From Paracoccaceae bacterium (lineage in GTDB: Bacteria; Pseudomonadota; Alphaproteobacteria; Rhodobacterales; Rhodobacteraceae): DNA of 64,000 bases. The stretch spans positions 27,359 to 91,358 of the forward strand of contig JAPOXR010000021.1 in assembly GCA_026706985.1 (NCBI GenBank), given 5' to 3'. Positions 46,311-56,464 of this stretch are shown here, one piece after another. A program made the translations under genes and the position numbers. The notes under the pieces are model-generated. The model was not told where the DNA came from. It did no database searches and was given only the letters and a program-made list of their open reading frames with translations. The first letter of the stretch is position 1, and the number at the start of each line of letters is the position of its first letter.

Positions 46311-48515
46311 TCACATGAAACTCTGCGGATCGATGTCGATCACGATCCTTATACTGCCGGGTATTCTGAATTGTGACTTCCATCTCAGCAATGCCGCCTG
46401 CAGCGGTGCCTCCCGTTCCGCCTTCACCAGGATCCGAAACCGGAAACGGCCGCGGAGCTTGGCCACCGGTGCCGGTGCCGGGCCGAAAATCTGCGCGCCG
46501 ATCCGGCGCAGCGGCTCACAGCGCCGAACCATTTCCCGGCCGAATTCCTCGACCATCGACACTGAGTTTCCGCTCAGAATGATGCCGGCGTAGCGACCGA
46601 AGGGCGGTGCCCCGGCAATCTGCCTTTCCGCCGCTTCCGCCTCCCAGAATTCCTCGTCATTACCCGCCAGAATGGCCTGGATCACCGGGTGATCCGGCTG
46701 CCATGTCTGCAGCATGGCGATCCCCCGCCGTCCGAGATCGGCGCGCCCGGCGCGCCCGGCCACCTGCGTCATGAGCTGGAATGTGCGTTCAGCGGCACGC
46801 AGATCGCTGCCATGCAGGCTGAGATCGGCATCAACTGCCCCGACGAGGCCGAGGCGGGGAAAATTATGACCCTTGGCGATGATCTGCGTGCCGATAATGA
46901 TGTCGGTTCCGCCCCTGCGCACGATTTCAAGCCTTTGTCGGAATTCAGCGACATTGCCGCTGAAATCCGACGATAGAATCTCGATTCTCGAATCGGGAAA
47001 TAATTCCCGCGCTTCATCGGCAAGCCGTTCAACTCCGGGGCCTACGGTCCTCAGACCGCCATCGGCACCGCAGGCCGGACAGTTTTCCGGAATCGGTGTT
47101 GTTCGGCCGCAAAGATGACACATTAGCCGACGCGCAAAGCGATGCTCGACCATCCTGGTGTCGCATTCGCTGCAGCCGATCTGTTCACCGCACTCTCTGC
47201 AGACGGTGAGAGGTGCGTAGCCGCGCCGGTTCAGGAACAGGAGCGACTGATGGCCATTGCCGCGTGTTTCGCGCATGGCGTGGGCAAGTGCTCCCGAAAT
47301 CCATCGCCCCGAATCAAGGCGTGCTTCACGCAGATCAATCGCCATGATCTCGGGTAGCTCGGCAGCCCCGATACGCGTCGGGAGATTCAGTCGGCTGTAT
47401 TTTCCGGTCCGCACATTGTGCCAGGATTCCAGCGATGGGGTGGCCGACACCAACACCGCCCGCGCCGCACCGAGCGAAGCACGCAGCACCGCCATGTCGC
47501 GCGCATTGTACAGGGCACCTTCTTCCTGTTTGTAGGAGCCGTCATTTTCCTCATCGACTATGATCAGGCCCAAATTGCGGAATGGAAGGAACAGGGCTGA
47601 ACGCGCACCGACAACAAGCCCCACCTTGCCCTCGCCGGCTGCCCTCCAAAGCCGTTTCCGTTCTGTCCCGGTGATGCCTGAATGCCATTCCCCCGGCCGA
47701 CCGCCGAATCTGTCTTCGATTCGCTGAATGAACTCGGCGGTGAGTGCGATTTCCGGCAGCAGCACCAGAACCTGACGGTCGGTGCGCAGGCATTCCGCGA
47801 CCGCCTCCAGATAAACCTCTGTCTTGCCGGAACCGGTGACGCCCTTGAGCAGCGTGCAATGGTAAATCCCTGATGCCACACCCTGCCTCAAGTTATCCGC
47901 CACCGCCCGCTGCTCCGGTGTTAGCTCAAATCCCGGCCGGTCGGGATCCAGCCGCGGATAGGTGATATCCCTCGGCCTCTTTTCCTGTGCCAATACGCCG
48001 AGCTTCACCAACCCCCTGACGACGCCGGCACCGGCACCGGACAACTCAATGAGTTCGGACATAGTCGCCGGCATTCCACCGCGCTGCTCGAACTGTTCGA
48101 GAACATTCCGCCGCGCCGGTGTCATTTTCGCCGGCTCGGTTCCGGTAGGGTGAAACAATGTCCGCACCGGCATGCCATCGCCGATACCGGGAACCCGGGT
48201 CGCGAGGCGCAGCATGATCGGCAACGGGGTGACGGTATAGGCGCCAGCCCGTTCAAGAAAGTGCCGCATCGGCCGGTTCAGCGGCGCAACATCGAGGACC
48301 CGGTTAATTTTCCGCAACCGCGATCTTTCAACTCCACCCTGACCCGGGCCCCAGACGACGCCGATTTCCCTCGAATTGGCAAGCGGCACCTCAACAACCG
48401 AGCCGGTGACAACACCCTGCGAAACCAGATAGTCGAGTGTACCGATCGGGCGCGGCACCAGAACCGATACCAATTCGCCCTCGCCCCAGACCCGCGGTTC
48501 GGACTCAGCGGGCAA
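46311..48515 (-). CDS. priA: Primosomal replication protein PriA (DNA helicase)
   Basis: 734 residues, 3'-5' superfamily 2 helicase that restarts stalled forks. The N-terminal fork-binding domain begins [20 protein letters not shown]. Walker A is [17 protein letters not shown]; the DEAH-like box is [15 protein letters not shown]. Zinc-binding cysteines lie in [51 protein letters not shown] and [13 protein letters not shown] follow as motifs V and VI. The TTG at 48515 is the only sensible start. It is divergent from fsa with about 75 bases between. Confidence 0.95.
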   Translation of the reverse strand: MPAESEPRVWGEGELVSVLVPRPIGTLDYLVSQGVVTGSVVEVPLANSREIGVVWGPGQGGVERSRLRKINRVLDVAPLNRPMRHFLERAGAYTVTPLPIMLRLATRVPGIGDGMPVRTLFHPTGTEPAKMTPARRNVLEQFEQRGGMPATMSELIELSGAGAGVVRGLVKLGVLAQEKRPRDITYPRLDPDRPGFELTPEQRAVADNLRQGVASGIYHCTLLKGVTGSGKTEVYLEAVAECLRTDRQVLVLLPEIALTAEFIQRIEDRFGGRPGEWHSGITGTERKRLWRAAGEGKVGLVVGARSALFLPFRNLGLIIVDEENDGSYKQEEGALYNARDMAVLRASLGAARAVLVSATPSLESWHNVRTGKYSRLNLPTRIGAAELPEIMAIDLREARLDSGRWISGALAHAMRETRGNGHQSLLFLNRRGYAPLTVCRECGEQIGCSECDTRMVEHRFARRLMCHLCGRTTPIPENCPACGADGGLRTVGPGVERLADEARELFPDSRIEILSSDFSGNVAEFRQRLEIVRRGGTDIIIGTQIIAKGHNFPRLGLVGAVDADLSLHGSDLRAAERTFQLMTQVAGRAGRADLGRRGIAMLQTWQPDHPVIQAILAGNDEEFWEAEAAERQIAGAPPFGRYAGIILSGNSVSMVEEFGREMVRRCEPLRRIGAQIFGPAPAPVAKLRGRFRFRILVKAEREAPLQAALLRWKSQFRIPGSIRIVIDIDPQSFM

Positions 48516-48588
48516 TGCGCTGTTCCATTTCGGCCGGGATTCGTCTAAGAGCCCCCGGACTCATCTTTCCCCGAATACCGAAAACAAC

Positions 48589-49239
48589 ATGCAGTTTTTT
48601 GTTGATACCGCCGAAACGGACGCGATAGCGGAACTATCGGAAATGGGCATCCTTGATGGCGTGACCACCAATCCAAGCCTGGTCATGAAGTCAGGAAAAA
48701 ACCCGAGAACAGTGATTGCCGAAATCTGCCGGATCGCCGCCGGCAAGCCGGTCAGCGCCGAGGTCATCGCCACCGAAGCCGACGCCATGGTTGCCGAAGG
48801 TGAAAGCCTGGCTGAAATCGCTGACAACATCGTTGTGAAAGTCCCGCTCACCTGGGATGGGCTGAAAGCCTGCGACCGGTTGGGACGAATGGGAATCAGG
48901 GTCAATGTCACCCTCTGCTTTAACGCCAACCAAGCCCTGCTCGCAGCGAAAGTCGGAGCCGCCTATATCAGCCCCTTCGTCGGGCGGCTAGATGATTTGG
49001 GTCTGGACGGGATGGAATTGATCCACGAGATTCGTGAGATTTACGATAATTTCGATTTTCCGACCGAAATTCTGGCAGCTTCAATCCGTACACCGCTTCA
49101 TGTCACACAGGCGGCTCTGGCCGGTGCCGATGTGGCCACGGTTCCACCCGCGGTGCTGCACCGTCTCGCCCAGCATCCGCTGACCGACAAGGGGCTTGCG
49201 GCTTTCCTTGCCGACGCGGCGAAAATCAAGTCGGACTGA
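48589..49239 (+). CDS. fsa: Fructose-6-phosphate aldolase / transaldolase-like (TalC/Fsa family)
   Basis: 216 residues, the short single-domain transaldolase family. It starts [16 protein letters not shown] and has [15 protein letters not shown]; the Schiff-base lysine is in [35 protein letters not shown] and [20 protein letters not shown] are typical. It forms or splits a C-C bond between dihydroxyacetone units and aldehydes. In alphaproteobacteria it commonly neighbours priA and DUF484, as here. It is 8 bases before the DUF484 gene. Confidence 0.94.
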   Translation: MQFFVDTAETDAIAELSEMGILDGVTTNPSLVMKSGKNPRTVIAEICRIAAGKPVSAEVIATEADAMVAEGESLAEIADNIVVKVPLTWDGLKACDRLGRMGIRVNVTLCFNANQALLAAKVGAAYISPFVGRLDDLGLDGMELIHEIREIYDNFDFPTEILAASIRTPLHVTQAALAGADVATVPPAVLHRLAQHPLTDKGLAAFLADAAKIKSD

Positions 49240-49247
49240 ATCCGGGC

Positions 49248-49967
49248 ATGACAAGGCTGAAACAGAAAACCGATGAGCCCGACCTTCACCAAGTCAGGTC
49301 GCTGATCAGGGAAAATCCGGACATCGTTCTGAAGGATCTTGAAATCATGCGTGAGCTGGCTGTTCACGCACAGGGTCGGTTGGGCGAGAATGTCGTCGAT
49401 CTCCGGGGGGCGGCGATGAAGGTGCTCGACCGGCGGCGCGATGAACTCGAAGAGGTCAATCGGGAACTTGTCGCCACCAGCCACGAAAACATGTCCTCTA
49501 TCCATCGCATTCACCTTTCCGTGCTGCAACTGATGGAGGCCGACAATCTGGGTGAGTTGCGCATCATCCTGGAAGAACTCACATCCGGTTCATTGCAGGT
49601 CAGCCTGGTCCGGTTGCTTCTCGAAGGTCAATTTGAAAATCCTGGCACCCGGACCGACCGGGGAGAAACCATCCGCCTCTGCAAGCGCGGCGAGATCGCC
49701 ACCTATTTCGGAAACGCCGACAGGCTGGCTTCCGGGCGGATTATTCTGCGTGCGGTCACCTCCCCTTCCACCGGCACTCTCGGCCCGACCGACATTCAAC
49801 TGCGTTCCGAGGCGCTGCTGCCGCTCACCTTCCGCAACGGGCATAGGAACGGGCTGCTGATTCTGGGCTCCAGAAATTCACATAAATTCGAAGCCGGCAT
49901 GGCAACGGATCTTCTGGAATTCTTCCGTCTGGCGCTTGAACGAGTCGCTTGGCGCCTGTTGGTCTGA
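49248..49967 (+). CDS. DUF484 family protein
   Basis: 239 residues, GAF-like domain family of unknown biochemical function. Near the N-terminus is VRSLIRENPDIVLKDLEIMR, typical of the family, and a coiled-coil linker RRDELEEVNRELVATSHENM leads to a GAF-type beta core (LTFRNGHRNGLLILGSRNSH). In proteobacteria the gene commonly neighbours xerC, as it does here, where the stop comes just before the likely xerC start. This suggests a role with chromosome dimer resolution, which is not proven. Confidence 0.85.
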   Translation: MTRLKQKTDEPDLHQVRSLIRENPDIVLKDLEIMRELAVHAQGRLGENVVDLRGAAMKVLDRRRDELEEVNRELVATSHENMSSIHRIHLSVLQLMEADNLGELRIILEELTSGSLQVSLVRLLLEGQFENPGTRTDRGETIRLCKRGEIATYFGNADRLASGRIILRAVTSPSTGTLGPTDIQLRSEALLPLTFRNGHRNGLLILGSRNSHKFEAGMATDLLEFFRLALERVAWRLLV

Positions 49968-49972
49968 CAGGG

Positions 49973-50917
49973 ATGACGGGGCGCACCGAATCAGCAACCC
50001 GTACCCGCTCCGACGGCGCGGAACTGCTCGAATCCTGGTTGGCGCGTAAATCCGCGATTGATGGAGTCTCCGCCAGCACTCTGCATTCATATCGGCGGGA
50101 TCTGAATGGTTTCCTGGGATTTCTCACCCAGCATCACGGTCGACAACCTGATTCGGTGATGCTGCGCAGGATCGATATCCGCGATGCGCGTGCCTGGATG
50201 GCGCATGAACGCCGGCGCGGCGTCAGTCCGCGTTCGCTTTCCCGCCAATTGTCGGCGGTGAAGGGTTTCTTCCGCTGGCTCGGAGAATCCGAAGGATTCG
50301 ACCCCGCCGGCCTGCTTTCCGTCCGTTCGCCGAAATTTCAGAAGTCACTTCCGCGTCCGATCGCACCTGATTCGGCACTGCAATTGCTCGAATCCTCCTC
50401 CTCCGGTGAGGCGGCGGACTGGATCAGGGCACGCGATACCGCGGTTCTGACCCTGCTATACGGATGCGGCCTGCGTGTTTCAGAGGCCTTGGCGATCCCT
50501 TGGGAACAGCAGCCGATCCCCAAGGTGCTGAAGGTCCGCGGCAAGGGCGGCAAAGAAAGGCTGGTGCCTGTGCTTCCCGCCGCCCGCGAGGCGGTGCGGC
50601 GATATGTCGAACTCTGCCCGTTCACGGTGAAGCCGGAGACAGCGCTTTTCCGGGGACAGCGCGGGGCGCCCCTGAATCAGCGTATGGTGCGCAAACTCAT
50701 GCAGGGAATGCGGGCGGCATTGGGATTGCCGGAAACCGCGACGCCGCATGCTCTGCGGCATTCCTTCGCCAGCCACCTGCTGCGGGCCAGCGGCGATCTG
50801 CGTGCGGTGCAGGAGTTACTGGGGCACAGCTCCCTGTCAACGACGCAGGCCTATACTGAAATCGACAGGGCACACCTGGCCACCGTCTACCGAAACACCC
50901 ATCCGGGTTTCAGCTGA
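49973..50917 (+). CDS. xerC: Site-specific tyrosine recombinase XerC
   Basis: 314 residues. It resolves chromosome dimers at dif with XerD. An N-terminal SAM-like core-binding domain (residues about 10-105: HSYRRDLNGFLGFLTQHHG) and the catalytic domain follow. Catalytic residues: Arg in GCGLRVSEALAIP, Lys in RGKGGKERLVPVL, His-Arg in HALRHSFASHLL, His in ELLGHSSLSTTQAYTEI with Tyr. All are in place. The ATG at 49973 gives a standard N-terminus; a TTG eight codons upstream is possible. It overlaps no gene but follows DUF484 by five bases. Confidence 0.95.
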   Translation: MTGRTESATRTRSDGAELLESWLARKSAIDGVSASTLHSYRRDLNGFLGFLTQHHGRQPDSVMLRRIDIRDARAWMAHERRRGVSPRSLSRQLSAVKGFFRWLGESEGFDPAGLLSVRSPKFQKSLPRPIAPDSALQLLESSSSGEAADWIRARDTAVLTLLYGCGLRVSEALAIPWEQQPIPKVLKVRGKGGKERLVPVLPAAREAVRRYVELCPFTVKPETALFRGQRGAPLNQRMVRKLMQGMRAALGLPETATPHALRHSFASHLLRASGDLRAVQELLGHSSLSTTQAYTEIDRAHLATVYRNTHPGFS

Positions 50918-50921
50918 AAGT

Positions 50922-51515
50922 TCAATCCGGAAATGCGACCAGCAGGCAGGCCGCAAGAAGCCTCCTCGAATCATCGAAAACGGGCGGCTTCTCACCGTTC
51001 CAGCGGGCATACAGGCGGTGCGGTGGCTTAAGCCCGCCGGCGATATGTTCAAGACATTCGCCTGTCTCGTCAATGAAGGCAGACAGTCTTTGCCTGCGGT
51101 TCGCTTCAAACCTTTCCCGGTGAAGTGCCTCCATCCGGAGATGAAACAGCGAACTGCGGGCCCGGGGTTGAATTACAACATCCCTGAGCTGCCTGTCGAT
51201 CCTTCCCCAGTCCCGGATCGCCAGCGCATAGAAGCGCCGCGCCGCCCATCCGGCACCGATCATGCGCAACGCACATGCCGCGTTGGCGGTACTCGCGGCC
51301 CTCCTGGGATCCAACCGGTCAAGGGTGAACATTGCCAGCCAGTCGGCGGCAATGAAACGCAGTGCCGCCGGCAGTGACCGCCCCGACGACAGCAGTTCAT
51401 TGCCCTTTTCCTGCCATTCTTCCCAAACCAGTTCGCTGCGCTTCCAGCCGGCGTTGCGCGCCGCCCGCCACTGCCGGGACCGGCGTTCAGACTCCGAGAT
51501 AGGCGGCCTTGACAT
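50922..51515 (-). CDS. Hypothetical protein between xerC and livF
   Basis: 197 residues, not recognised. It is basic and Arg-rich with a helical pattern, beginning RSRQWRAARNAGWKRSELVW and containing FYALAIRDWGRIDRQLRDVV; no membrane segment or signal peptide. It overlaps the end of livF by 29 bases from an ATG at 51515. It is the last gene of the liv operon by position but may not belong functionally. An alternative upstream start at 51545 would overlap livF further. Confidence 0.6.
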   Translation of the reverse strand: MSRPPISESERRSRQWRAARNAGWKRSELVWEEWQEKGNELLSSGRSLPAALRFIAADWLAMFTLDRLDPRRAASTANAACALRMIGAGWAARRFYALAIRDWGRIDRQLRDVVIQPRARSSLFHLRMEALHRERFEANRRQRLSAFIDETGECLEHIAGGLKPPHRLYARWNGEKPPVFDDSRRLLAACLLVAFPD

Positions 51516-52194
51516 GGTCATCATCATGCAGCCTGCCGGCTTCACCCTCCAAACTCACTGTCCCGTTTTCCAAAACATATGCGTAATCGGCGAGATTCAA
51601 TGCGAGCTCCGCATTCTGTTCAACCAGAACAACCGGAACCCCGCCGGACGCAATCCGCTTGATGGTCAGGGCGATTTCATCAACGACAACCGGTGCCAGG
51701 CCCATTGAGGGTTCGTCCATCAGCAACAGCGCCGGTTTTGACATCCGGGCGCGGCCGATGGCAAGCATCTGCTGCTCTCCCCCGGAAAGGGTCTTGGCGT
51801 TGCGGTTACGGCGTTCCTCGAGCCGGGGAAACATTTCAAAAACCGACCGCAGATCTTTCTCAATATCCCTGCTCCCCTGGCGTAGAAACGCACCCGTTCG
51901 GAGATTTTCCTCGACACTCATCTCGGGAAACACACGCCTTCCTTCCGGCACATGGGCAATCCCTTTGGATGCCACCTTGTTGGGAAAGAGGCCGTCGATG
52001 CGTTCGCCGCGGAACAGGATTTCTCCGCCGTTCAGCGGTGCCAATCCGGAAATCGCGCGCAACGTTGTCGATTTGCCGGCGCCATTCGCACCGATGATCG
52101 TGACGATGCTGCTCGCGGAAACAGCCATGGAAACACCGCGCAGCGCAGCCACCTTGCCGAAATTCACCTCGATCCGGCGCAATTCAAGCAACAT
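51487..52194 (-). CDS. livF: Branched-chain amino acid-type ABC transporter ATP-binding protein LivF
   Basis: 235 residues. Walker A is GANGAGKSTTLRAISG near residue 35, the signature LSGGEQQMLAIGRARM, and Walker B LLLMDEPSMGLAP. Short form typical of LivF. ATG 52194 overlaps the end of livG by 11 bases (GGGAGTGCCCGGA upstream). Works with LivG, LivH and LivM to import amino acids, amides or urea-like solutes. Confidence 0.93.
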   Translation of the reverse strand: MLLELRRIEVNFGKVAALRGVSMAVSASSIVTIIGANGAGKSTTLRAISGLAPLNGGEILFRGERIDGLFPNKVASKGIAHVPEGRRVFPEMSVEENLRTGAFLRQGSRDIEKDLRSVFEMFPRLEERRNRNAKTLSGGEQQMLAIGRARMSKPALLLMDEPSMGLAPVVVDEIALTIKRIASGGVPVVLVEQNAELALNLADYAYVLENGTVSLEGEAGRLHDDDHVKAAYLGV

Positions 52195-52960
52195 TCCGGG
52201 CACTCCCCAGATAGGCGCTGATGACTTCCGGATGTGAACGGATTTCATGCGGTCTTCCATGCGTCAGGAGTTTGCCGAAATTCATCACCGTGATCCGGTC
52301 GCAAAGTCCCATGATGGCGCGCATATCATGTTCAACAATGAGAATGGTGCGACCGGAGTCCCTGAGCTTTTCCATCAGGCCCATCATTGTCCGGGTTTCC
52401 TCCGGATTCATGCCGGTGAAAGGCTCGTCCAGCAACAGCACTTCCGGCCCGGAGGCCATTGCCACGGCCAATCCCAGTGCCCTTTGATGCCCATGGCTGA
52501 GATCCCCTGCCCGGCTGTCGGCGGTGCTCAGCAGACCAAAATAATCCAGTGCCGCGCGTGCCTTCTCCAGCGCCGCGTTACGATCGCGTTTGTCCAGCCC
52601 GGCGACAGCTGCGGCGAGTTTCGGCCTATGCGCCAGATGCGTCCCGACCAGCGCATTCTCCAAGACGGTCATTTCGGCGAACAGCGTCGAATGCTGAAAT
52701 GTCCGCACCACGCCGCGCCTTGCCACCTCATACATCGGTAATCCGGAAATCCTGTCTCCTTGGAACAGCACTTCGCCCTCGGATGGTGTGTAATAGCCCG
52801 AGATCACATTGAACGTGGTGGTCTTGCCGGCCCCATTGGGGCCGATGAGGCCATGAATCGCGCCCCGCTCAACCGACAGCGACAAACCATCGACCGCCTT
52901 CACGCCGCCGAAGCTCATTCCGAGATCTCTCACCGACAGAATCGAAGACGTCACATTCAT
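52184..52960 (-). CDS. livG: Branched-chain amino acid-type ABC transporter ATP-binding protein LivG
   Basis: 258 residues. Walker A GPNGAGKTTTFNVISGYY, a long insert with VRTFQHSTLFAEMTVLENAL that marks LivG, the signature LSHGHQRALGLAVAMASGPE, where Ser-Gly-Gly-Gln is replaced by Ser-His-Gly-His, and Walker B LLLDEPFTGMNPEETRTM. It overlaps livM by four bases and livF by 11 bases. The unusual signature motif may be worth noting but similar forms exist in the family. Confidence 0.93.
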   Translation of the reverse strand: MNVTSSILSVRDLGMSFGGVKAVDGLSLSVERGAIHGLIGPNGAGKTTTFNVISGYYTPSEGEVLFQGDRISGLPMYEVARRGVVRTFQHSTLFAEMTVLENALVGTHLAHRPKLAAAVAGLDKRDRNAALEKARAALDYFGLLSTADSRAGDLSHGHQRALGLAVAMASGPEVLLLDEPFTGMNPEETRTMMGLMEKLRDSGRTILIVEHDMRAIMGLCDRITVMNFGKLLTHGRPHEIRSHPEVISAYLGSARNVA

Positions 52961-53943
52961 TGCCTTGAACCCTGCCTGCCGCGGCCGCGCAATGCCCCGG
53001 TGAAGTCCTGCAGCAGCCCCTCAAGCCCCCGCGGGAGAAACAGGACCGACAGGATCAGCACAAATCCGTAGATCAGCGGCCGACCCTGTTCGAATCCGAA
53101 TTCCCGCAACACGATCTCGTTCAGAATGACCAGCGCAGCGCAACCGAGAATCGGTCCGAAAAAAGTTGCCGTTCCTCCGACAATGGTCCAAGTCAGAACG
53201 AAGACCATCTGTTCGAGATCAAAACTATTCGGATTAATGGTGCCGATATAATGTGCCAGCAATGCGCCTGCGAGACCGGAGAATCCCGAGGCGATGACGA
53301 AGGCCAGCGTCTTGTAGGCGCGCACATTGATACCGGCGGATTCCGCGAGCTTATCCTGCCAATGAATGGCGTGAAAGGTCAGCCCCAGCGGTGACTTCTC
53401 GATTCTCCACATGATCCACAGGCTGAGTCCGACCACCACGAGGCAGAAATAGTAATAGCTCACCGGTTCGAAAAAATCGAAACGCCAGATCACGATGTCA
53501 AAATCCGGCATCGGTTCGATCTTCTTGATCCCCTTCGGGCCACCGAACGGGTCGCGGAACCGCTTCCACAGCAACCGGATGATCTCGCCGGCGGCAAATG
53601 ATCCGATGAGAAAATAGAATCCCTTCATCCTGAACAGCGGGTAACTGAGGCCGAATGCCACCAGTGCCGCGGTCAATGCACCCGTGATCATGGCCACCGG
53701 CACGGCAATTCCGAGCTCCTTCGATGCCAGCGCCGAGGCATAGGCCCCCACCCCCATGATGACAACATGTCCGAGTGACCACTCCCCGGTCAATGCCAGT
53801 AACCGGTATGAAGTAACGACGAGGACGTTAATCGTCAGGAAAACCAGAATTTCCTGCTGCGAAAAGCTCAGCCCGTGCGGGACCGCAAGCAACATGCAGA
53901 TCAGCAGCAGCCACAAACCGGCCCGTGTCAGCTGGCTAGGCAC
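52957..53943 (-). CDS. livM: Branched-chain amino acid-type ABC transporter permease LivM
   Basis: 328 residues with about eight to ten hydrophobic segments. Typical GEWSLGHVVIMGVGAYASAL near residue 52, and AVLIRMKG-like YPLFRMKGFYFLIGSFAAGE with EIIRLLW. The C-terminal ALLAHYIGTINPNSFDLEQM and MVFVLTWTIVGGTATFFGPI blocks are the LivM signature. Overlaps livH by eight bases and livG by four, so all are translated in a chain. Confidence 0.92.
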   Translation of the reverse strand: MPSQLTRAGLWLLLICMLLAVPHGLSFSQQEILVFLTINVLVVTSYRLLALTGEWSLGHVVIMGVGAYASALASKELGIAVPVAMITGALTAALVAFGLSYPLFRMKGFYFLIGSFAAGEIIRLLWKRFRDPFGGPKGIKKIEPMPDFDIVIWRFDFFEPVSYYYFCLVVVGLSLWIMWRIEKSPLGLTFHAIHWQDKLAESAGINVRAYKTLAFVIASGFSGLAGALLAHYIGTINPNSFDLEQMVFVLTWTIVGGTATFFGPILGCAALVILNEIVLREFGFEQGRPLIYGFVLILSVLFLPRGLEGLLQDFTGALRGRGRQGSRQ

Positions 53944-54805
53944 GGTCCGTTGTTCCGAACAGACCGGTAGGCCGGACGATCAACACCAGGAGCATCAGTG
54001 AAAGCCCTGTAATGTCGGCGATAACGCCGTCCCAGAATGTCGTGACAATGGTATGGATGAATGCATAGGCGACGGAAGCGACGATGGCTCCTTCCAGTGA
54101 ACCGATGCCACCGACGATAATGACAATGAATGCGGCGACAATGACCGCATGCCCCATATGTGGTCCAACCGAGATCAGTGGTGCCGTCAACACACCGGCT
54201 ATACCCGCGAGTCCGGCACCGACGAACATCGCGATCAGGGATGTCTGGCGGATTGAGATCCCCTGCAGCGCCGCCGCCTCGGCATCCTGTGCACTCGCCC
54301 GCAGGGCCCATCCAAAGCGGGTCCGGCGCAGAAAAATCCACAGCAACGACAAAAACATGACCGCCGCGAGTATGACAAACAGCCGCTGCAGCGGCAGACG
54401 GACTTTTTCCGAAAAAACAATCACTTCCTGTGTGACCGGCGGCACATGCTCCATGCGGACGCCGAAACCCATCGATACCAGCGCCTGCGCAATCAGTAGA
54501 AATCCGATCGAAGCGACCAATCCGCCCAGCGGGCTGTCGCGAAGCGGGCGGAATATCGTGAATTCCATCAGGATGCCGATGCAACCGACAAAAATCAAAC
54601 CGATCGCCGCAACCAGAATGTAGGGCACGCCAAAGCCCGAATAGAGCGCGACCACGACGTAAGCGCCGAGCATGAACAGTTCGCCATGGGCGAAATTGAT
54701 GACCCCCATGACGCCGAAAATCAACACCAGCCCTACGGCTACCAGCGACAGATACGCGGCGGCATAAAGCGAATTCAGGCCCGTCTGTGCCAGAAGCTCA
54801 ATCAT
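53936..54805 (-). CDS. livH: Branched-chain amino acid-type ABC transporter permease LivH
   Basis: 289 residues, about eight membrane segments. GLVLIFGVMGVINFAHGELFMLGAY (shortened: INFAHGELFMLGAY) near residue 36 is the LivH signature; FRPLRDSPLGGLVASIGF and AFIVIIVGGIGSLEGAIVAS follow. First gene after the hairpin that separates it from the binding-protein gene; the stop overlaps the start of livM. Confidence 0.92.
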   Translation of the reverse strand: MIELLAQTGLNSLYAAAYLSLVAVGLVLIFGVMGVINFAHGELFMLGAYVVVALYSGFGVPYILVAAIGLIFVGCIGILMEFTIFRPLRDSPLGGLVASIGFLLIAQALVSMGFGVRMEHVPPVTQEVIVFSEKVRLPLQRLFVILAAVMFLSLLWIFLRRTRFGWALRASAQDAEAAALQGISIRQTSLIAMFVGAGLAGIAGVLTAPLISVGPHMGHAVIVAAFIVIIVGGIGSLEGAIVASVAYAFIHTIVTTFWDGVIADITGLSLMLLVLIVRPTGLFGTTDRA

Positions 54806-54836
54806 ATGCGCCTGATTCGCCCCGGTCGGCTGGCCA

Positions 54837-54864
54837 TCGCGGCACCACCGCCGGGGTGCCGCGA
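54837..54864 (-). terminator. Stable hairpin between binding-protein gene and livH
   Basis: Perfect ten-base stem TCGCGGCACC / GGTGCCGCGA with eight-base loop. It lies between the binding-protein stop (54886) and the livH start (54805). There is no T run; such structures between binding protein and permease genes can protect upstream mRNA or lower downstream expression. Confidence 0.65.
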
Positions 54865-54885
54865 CAATCCAGTTGTGTCAAAGGA

Positions 54886-56187
54886 TCAGCGCTGATCCCA
54901 CATTTGGCCGTAGGCCGACATATGCTTCTTCAGCAATTCACCATGCTTCGCATACCATTCGGGAATGGATTTATACTCCTTGATCCGCGCCTTGCCGCCT
55001 TCAATGACAACAACCGGCCAATTGCCGACGAGCGCGTTGTTGATCCCGAACAGATCCTCGCCCCACCATTCGGCGGTTCCGAAAGCATGCGCTCCGGTTC
55101 CGTCTCCGGTCATCGCCGCGAGAACATCGCCGGGCTCCGCCGAACCTGCGCCTTCCGCCGCGGATTTCCAGAGATCCATGATCGAGGCGTATTCCCAACT
55201 CACGGCACCCCACTCACCGGGATGACGTTCGTTATAGACTTCAAAGAATTTGTTCGGATCGTTGAAGTTAATGAATGGCTGGTTCAGCGCCGGGTCGTCA
55301 AAATCCGGGAACTGGAACACGAACCCTTCGAGGAACTCAGCCGAAGTCCGATCGATCATCTGGTCATAAAAGTCAGCCGTGCAGGAAATGATCTGCCCGC
55401 CATAACCCTGTTGGAACAGCTGTTCGGTGATCGGATGAACGTAGTCGGAATAACAGGTATCCAGGCAGACGATATCCGGATTGTCGGAAATCAGCCGCGT
55501 CACGACCGGGGCAAAATCCGTAGTCGCCGGATCGAACAGCAGCGGATCGTGCTGCATCGAAATTCCGGCGGCCTCGAAAGCCGCGAGATAGGTCGCGACC
55601 GACGGCAGGCCGAGCGCGTCATCCTGCGCGCACATGACCGCGGTCTTGAGTTCCGGCTTGTTTTCGGCCAGCCATTCGACACCGGTCACATTATAAATCG
55701 GATGAACCTCGGCCGGTGCGATCAGGGTCGTCGTGTCAGGTCCCAAATCTGATGGCAGCAGTGTCGAGAACAGCATTCCGGTTCGTTCCGCGACCGGTTG
55801 TACGCCCGGCCATGTATCGCCGCCGAGCATCATGATGAATTTGACACCATCCTCGCGGATCAGCTTCGTCGCGCCGGTCCGGGCTTTCGCCGGGTCGTAT
55901 TCATTGTCATAGCCGATGAACTCCACCGGATGCATTTTGCCCCCGATATTGATGCCACCGGCGGCGTTGATCCATTCCGCCCAGATCCGGCACCCGTCCA
56001 GACCGGGTTTTCCCCACGCCGCAACAGGCCCGGTCAAGGGAGCCAGGAAGCCAATCTTTATGACATGCCCGTCAGCGGCAGCCCTGCCCGGAAGGTGGGC
56101 GCCCATCAGTCCGAGACCAGCCATGGCCGAGGCCGATTTCAAAAATTTCCGCCGGGTATGCCCGCCGGCCTTAAATTCTACAAACAT
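54886..56187 (-). CDS. ABC transporter substrate-binding protein, LivK/UrtA-like, with Tat-type signal
   Basis: 433 residues. The N-terminus has a twin-arginine signal: TRRKFLKSASAMAGLGLMG (about residues 10-28), cut after AAADG. The mature type 1 periplasmic fold begins IKIGFLAPLTGPVAAWGKPG, followed by WAEWINAAGGINIGGKMHPV. The ligand is unclear; the group includes amino acid, amide and urea binders. Tat export suggests folding before export. ATG 56187 has AGGAGGAGGA just upstream, which decides the start. It is the first gene of the liv operon, with a good promoter at 56251-56278. Confidence 0.9.
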   Translation of the reverse strand: MFVEFKAGGHTRRKFLKSASAMAGLGLMGAHLPGRAAADGHVIKIGFLAPLTGPVAAWGKPGLDGCRIWAEWINAAGGINIGGKMHPVEFIGYDNEYDPAKARTGATKLIREDGVKFIMMLGGDTWPGVQPVAERTGMLFSTLLPSDLGPDTTTLIAPAEVHPIYNVTGVEWLAENKPELKTAVMCAQDDALGLPSVATYLAAFEAAGISMQHDPLLFDPATTDFAPVVTRLISDNPDIVCLDTCYSDYVHPITEQLFQQGYGGQIISCTADFYDQMIDRTSAEFLEGFVFQFPDFDDPALNQPFINFNDPNKFFEVYNERHPGEWGAVSWEYASIMDLWKSAAEGAGSAEPGDVLAAMTGDGTGAHAFGTAEWWGEDLFGINNALVGNWPVVVIEGGKARIKEYKSIPEWYAKHGELLKKHMSAYGQMWDQR

Positions 56188-56250
56188 TTCCTCCTCCTCG
56201 CGCGAACGCATCTCTATGGCCGGGCTTTCACCGACCGGTTGCCTGGCACG

Positions 56251-56278
56251 ACTATAGCAGACAGAAATTCAATTTCAA
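56251..56278 (-). promoter_or_regulatory. Sigma70-type promoter of the liv operon
   Basis: Minus strand: TTGAAA (56278-56273), a 16-base spacer and TATAGT (56256-56251). Five of six bases match at each box. It lies about 64 bases upstream of the binding-protein start. Confidence 0.6.
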
Positions 56279-56299
56279 TCAAACGGAATTCCACGGACA

Positions 56300-56358
56300 G
56301 GGCTGTCGTTTCTGAATTTTCCCGGGTTCAGCGGCTGACGCAGGGCCCGCTGCGGAGC
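56300..56358 (+). repeat. Dispersed repeat, copy 3 (diverged)
   Basis: Starts GGGCTGTCGTTTCTGAATTT and ends GCCCGCTGCGGAGC. I estimate roughly three quarters identity with copies 1 and 2, keeping the TGAATTTT and CGGGTT core. It lies between the liv promoter and the end of the EEP gene. Confidence 0.75.
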
Positions 56359-56464
56359 CGGGAAGCCGCAGCAGGGAACTGTCGGCGCGCATTTCCGAAA
56401 CATTGTCACCGGCATACGGAGTCCCGCCTACGGCAAAATCCCTTCGTGGGTGATGACGGGGCCG

